Assembly (NCBI GenBank): GCA_036345935.2
Contig: JADWOT020001820.1
Coordinates: forward strand, 16,778 to 80,777
Direction of reading: 5' to 3'
DNA: 64,000 nucleotides
Origin: Taenia hydatigena
Lineage: Eukaryota; Platyhelminthes; Cestoda; Cyclophyllidea; Taeniidae
In this document: positions 61,392 through 64,000 of the stretch, piece after piece
Layout of the letters: each line of letters starts with the position of its first letter
Position numbering within the stretch: position 1 is the first letter of the stretch
Notes under the pieces: generated by a model
The model's database searches: none
What the model saw: the letters and a program-made list of their open reading frames with translations, nothing else
Told to the model about the DNA's origin: nothing
Made by a program: the position numbers and the translations under genes

Positions 61392-62878
61392 TTCGCCTGC
61401 AGCGCCCAATTTGTTCGCGTCTGGAGGCATCCAGATTTCCAGCATGTACGACGAAGCAAGGTAGAGCACCACATGTACCTACAAGCTTTGTGGCATGTTA
61501 GCTGATCGACTGATACTCCAAAAGTTCGAGATATTACGGTGACTAGGATTGGTCACTTACGCCTATTTATAGTGCTTCTCCGTCTACGACTTTGGAGTGG
61601 TGATCTGCAGACCCAGAGCAGATGTCGACTTCTCAGGAGCCAATGAGGTAGGAGAAACAGGAGTCCGAATCTGAATGCCGTTAAAAGTTGAGGTTTGAAG
61701 CAAAACTCACACAAAATTGTGAAGCTAAAAATTTGCGCTAAACTTATAAATTTGGTATGCAGCTAGCCATAAAAAGCTTTGCAGAAATTATTTTTGGATA
61801 TTGTGGGCACCTCTGCCCACTATCATATCTTGCTTTAACTCTTGTCCTTACCCGAAGATCTGCGAATTAAAAAGGGTGACTAAACACAGAAAACTTTGCA
61901 AGTTATCAACGAAAGTACGAGAGCTTTAAGTCCGACTCGACGAATAAAGTGTTGAGTGGGAAACAGTGTCGAGAAGGATTGAATCACACAGTATTTGAAA
62001 AACATTTGTGATGGCAGTTGAAACCCAATGCTATTGGATGATGGTATTGTTCACATTAGACGATGATCCATTCGGAAATGTGCGATCTAGTTGAAAGTGA
62101 AGTCCAGATTGTCATCGTCATTGTTCCTGCTAATGCAATCCACTCCTTTTTCTCTTCCTTCTTAAGATCGCTGTAGATTTTTCATGACTCTAACTCCTTC
62201 CCCTTTTGGTTATTTAAGCCAGAAAGAAAAATTTTTGCGCTAATAGACAATGTATTAAAAGCATATCGCTTGCCCATTACTGTTGCACTTAAGTCAAAAG
62301 GAGATGGGCAAATTAAGACCACTTTTGATGTGCGGCCGTTTCCCGTCGTCTTTGAATGGAATAAAGGTAAGTTGGTGGCTTGGCGCTGCAATCACATTCT
62401 GCAATTATAATGGACTCATTTCAGTTGTTAAAACATTTACCATCTCTGGCTTTACATCCATTGATGAAGTAGCACCAGAAGGTAATCAAGCAGACTTTTA
62501 ATCAACATGGTAAAATGAGGTTGTCATTTGGGCTGTGGAAGTCCCACTGAACGTTCTGCGCATGCTGACGACCAACGGCTCTGAAAGAGTCTTGAGAGGA
62601 CCAAAGATAGGGTGATTATTTGGCCTCATTTGCCTTCAACTCACTAACGATGCATCTGTGCAAGGCTCATTAGCTGACCACAACATGACTTTTTGGGCAC
62701 TCACACACGGAAGGCAGGTTCCCTTTTGCATCAGTGCCTTTCGATCCACCCAAGTAGAAGAGTGCTTAAAATCCTCGAGTTCGAACCCATGTCAGTCGCT
62801 TTCACTGATGCCAATGACGTGGATGTGGACGATGATGTCGATGCCATTGCTGCGAATGATGGATTGGGGTACGGTTAA
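61392..62878 (+). CDS. unrecognised multi-exon gene, 3' part
   Basis: Four phase-compatible exons can be laid out: 61392-61460 (69 nt, QFVRVWRHPDFQHVRRSK), 62177-62366 (190 nt, IFALIDNVLKAYRLPITVAL and TTFDVRPFPVVFEWNK), 62425-62481 (57 nt, KTFTISGFTSIDEVAPE) and 62763-62878 (LKILEFEPMSVAFTD, then an Asp-rich tail, TAA). Phases are 0-0, 0-1, 1-1, 1-end. The second exon has a strong acceptor (cctttttctcttccttcttaagatcgctgtag) and the consensus donor AAAG then GTAAGT. Donors of exons 1 and 3 are GTAGAG and GTAATC; the last acceptor is weak, so exon 4 is the least certain. Upstream exons are not identified. No known domain or membrane segment is recognised. The mixed hydrophobic and charged composition looks like a folded soluble protein, but this is judgement only. 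Confidence 0.42.
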
Positions 62879-63459
62879 CAGCATCGAGTCTAGCGTCGCC
62901 CGCTCTAGGCCAGCCTTCCTACTAGGCTGAGTTCCCACATCTCCCTTCTATCTGCTATATGTGAAATTCCATAACGAGAGCAGAAGTAGCATGAGCAAAA
63001 GAGGTGATGAGGAAGAAAATACCGGTGCTAGGCTATTACAAGGAATAGGAAATTGCAATGGAAAGTCACTTCATTTCCATCGCGCATGGCGTTGTGGGAC
63101 TGAAGTCAGCATGAACACCAAATCCAGCCTCTGCTCCACCGACAAAACAAGAGGCGCACGTGTAGAGAGACAACGAAGTTCTGCCAAATAAGACGTTCCA
63201 TCGTGGAGCCTTGATCATTGCATTATTTATCAAATGACACCGAGTTGTTTGGATCAATCCATGTCCCTCCTCCTGCAATATTTCTTTTGGATCTTTTAGA
63301 GGCCCAAAATTTTGTGGCAAATTGTCATTCCGTTTTCATGCTTCCTTACCAACCGAGTTTACGAAAGGGTGTAATTAAAGGACTCTGGAACTGGCTTAAA
63401 TTGATCGCTCTAGGGATGCAATGGCGAAGTCGTAGTAATGGAAGCTCATTTCAGCATAC

Positions 63460-64000
63460 GTTTCAGACTCATCAAGCTGCCTATTAACATAACACGCATC
63501 GTTGACCGCATGGGGGAATGTAGGCGTAGAAGCCGATCCGTGGGAAGCCACTGGGACTACACCAAGGGCCTTTGAACTCGTCGTTGTCGATGTCGACAAC
63601 TGTGGTGTTAAAGCAATTATTTTAGAAGCAGTGAATGCACTTGAGAGTTCCCTGGCTCTTTCTCCTCCTCAGTGTGGACTATTCCTTCACGCAGGACATA
63701 AGCAGGCAGGCAGTGCGCTAGTGTGCATGGAGGAGGGCCTCAACATCATGGAAGAATGGGTGCGGCGTGTGTGGCTGCGTTAGCACCAGGCAGGCGGGCG
63801 AGCGGGCGAGAGCGAAGGGAGAGGAGAACGGTACCTTGGTAAGTACTCCCCATGGGACAGTGTATGTTGTACAAGTTGAGTGAGATCCCATCATAGGCTT
63901 AAAATTACACCACTTTTGCTTGTTCTGTTTGTTTGTTTTTTCAACCCAAGGTATTAGTGAGATTTTGAGGCCTTTAGCAGTAACAACAACAACAACAACA
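63460..64000 (+). repeat. inverted-duplicate segment, right copy (partner 9661-10185)
   Basis: This matches the reverse complement of 9661-10185 and runs off the window end in an AAC trinucleotide repeat. It contains a frame of about 90 codons (63502-63783; GVEADPWEATGTTPRAFELV, then CMEEGLNIMEEW). That frame meets a TAG at 63781-63783 where the left copy reads HEL. A consensus donor (CTTG then GTAAGT) sits at 63838 and is conserved in the left copy. Each copy is open where the other is stopped, so neither is clearly functional. The product is unknown. Confidence 0.75.

Noticed and set aside
1..64000. CRISPR array, prophage, bacterial operon, rRNA cluster or retroelement polymerase
   Set aside because: No regularly spaced repeats, no long intronless genes, no rRNA-like sequence and no reverse transcriptase, integrase or transposase motifs were found. 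The sequence is eukaryotic in character.

Overview
The window looks like nuclear DNA of a taeniid tapeworm, most likely Taenia (less likely Echinococcus). The main evidence is a gene at 49.4-53.0 kb with the layout of the taeniid oncosphere host-protective antigens (45W/EG95-type): a 70-nt signal-peptide exon, fibronectin type III (FnIII) exons of exactly 321 nt with phase-1 introns, and a short acidic plus hydrophobic last exon. GT-AG introns, low gene density and many diverged duplications also fit a flatworm genome. I see no rRNA, convincing tRNA, CRISPR array, bacterial operon or recognisable transposase or reverse transcriptase.

Layout. 0-6.7 kb: nothing recognisable. 6.7-9.4 kb: first copy of a ~2.7-kb diverged direct repeat (second copy 27.3-30.2 kb). 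9.66-10.19 kb: a segment repeated in inverted orientation at 63.46-64.0 kb. 13.4-15.2 kb: two isolated exon-like stretches on the minus strand, one FnIII-like. 15.49-23.10 kb: a large inverted repeat with ~2.96-kb arms and a 1.7-kb spacer. Each arm can encode the same small three-exon gene, read outward, and the spacer holds a His/Cys-rich reading frame. 24.8-25.8 kb and 42.66-44.9 kb: two decayed copies of one homeobox gene. The second keeps most of a homeodomain, split by an intron at the classic position 44/45. 27.0 kb: a third fragment of that gene family, inverted. 37.0-37.7, 42.1-42.5 and 47.1-47.7 kb: pieces of a dispersed repeat, two of them followed by a shared exon-like sequence. 49.35-52.99 kb: the antigen gene. 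57.1-57.5 kb, 60.7-61.0 kb and 61.4-62.9 kb: tentative exons of unrecognised genes.

The window is built largely of shuffled, diverged duplicates around one recognisable stage-specific antigen gene. The best-supported observations are: (1) the inverted repeat, whose arms share a 479-bp tract without a mismatch inside otherwise ~92-97% identical sequence, as expected for gene conversion; (2) the antigen gene, whose second FnIII exon has an in-frame stop but keeps its splice sites and a length divisible by three, so skipping it preserves the frame; (3) the homeobox relic, whose paralogues have lost different parts. All percent identities are estimates by eye from sampled stretches. Single-exon predictions without paralogue support are weak and are marked so.
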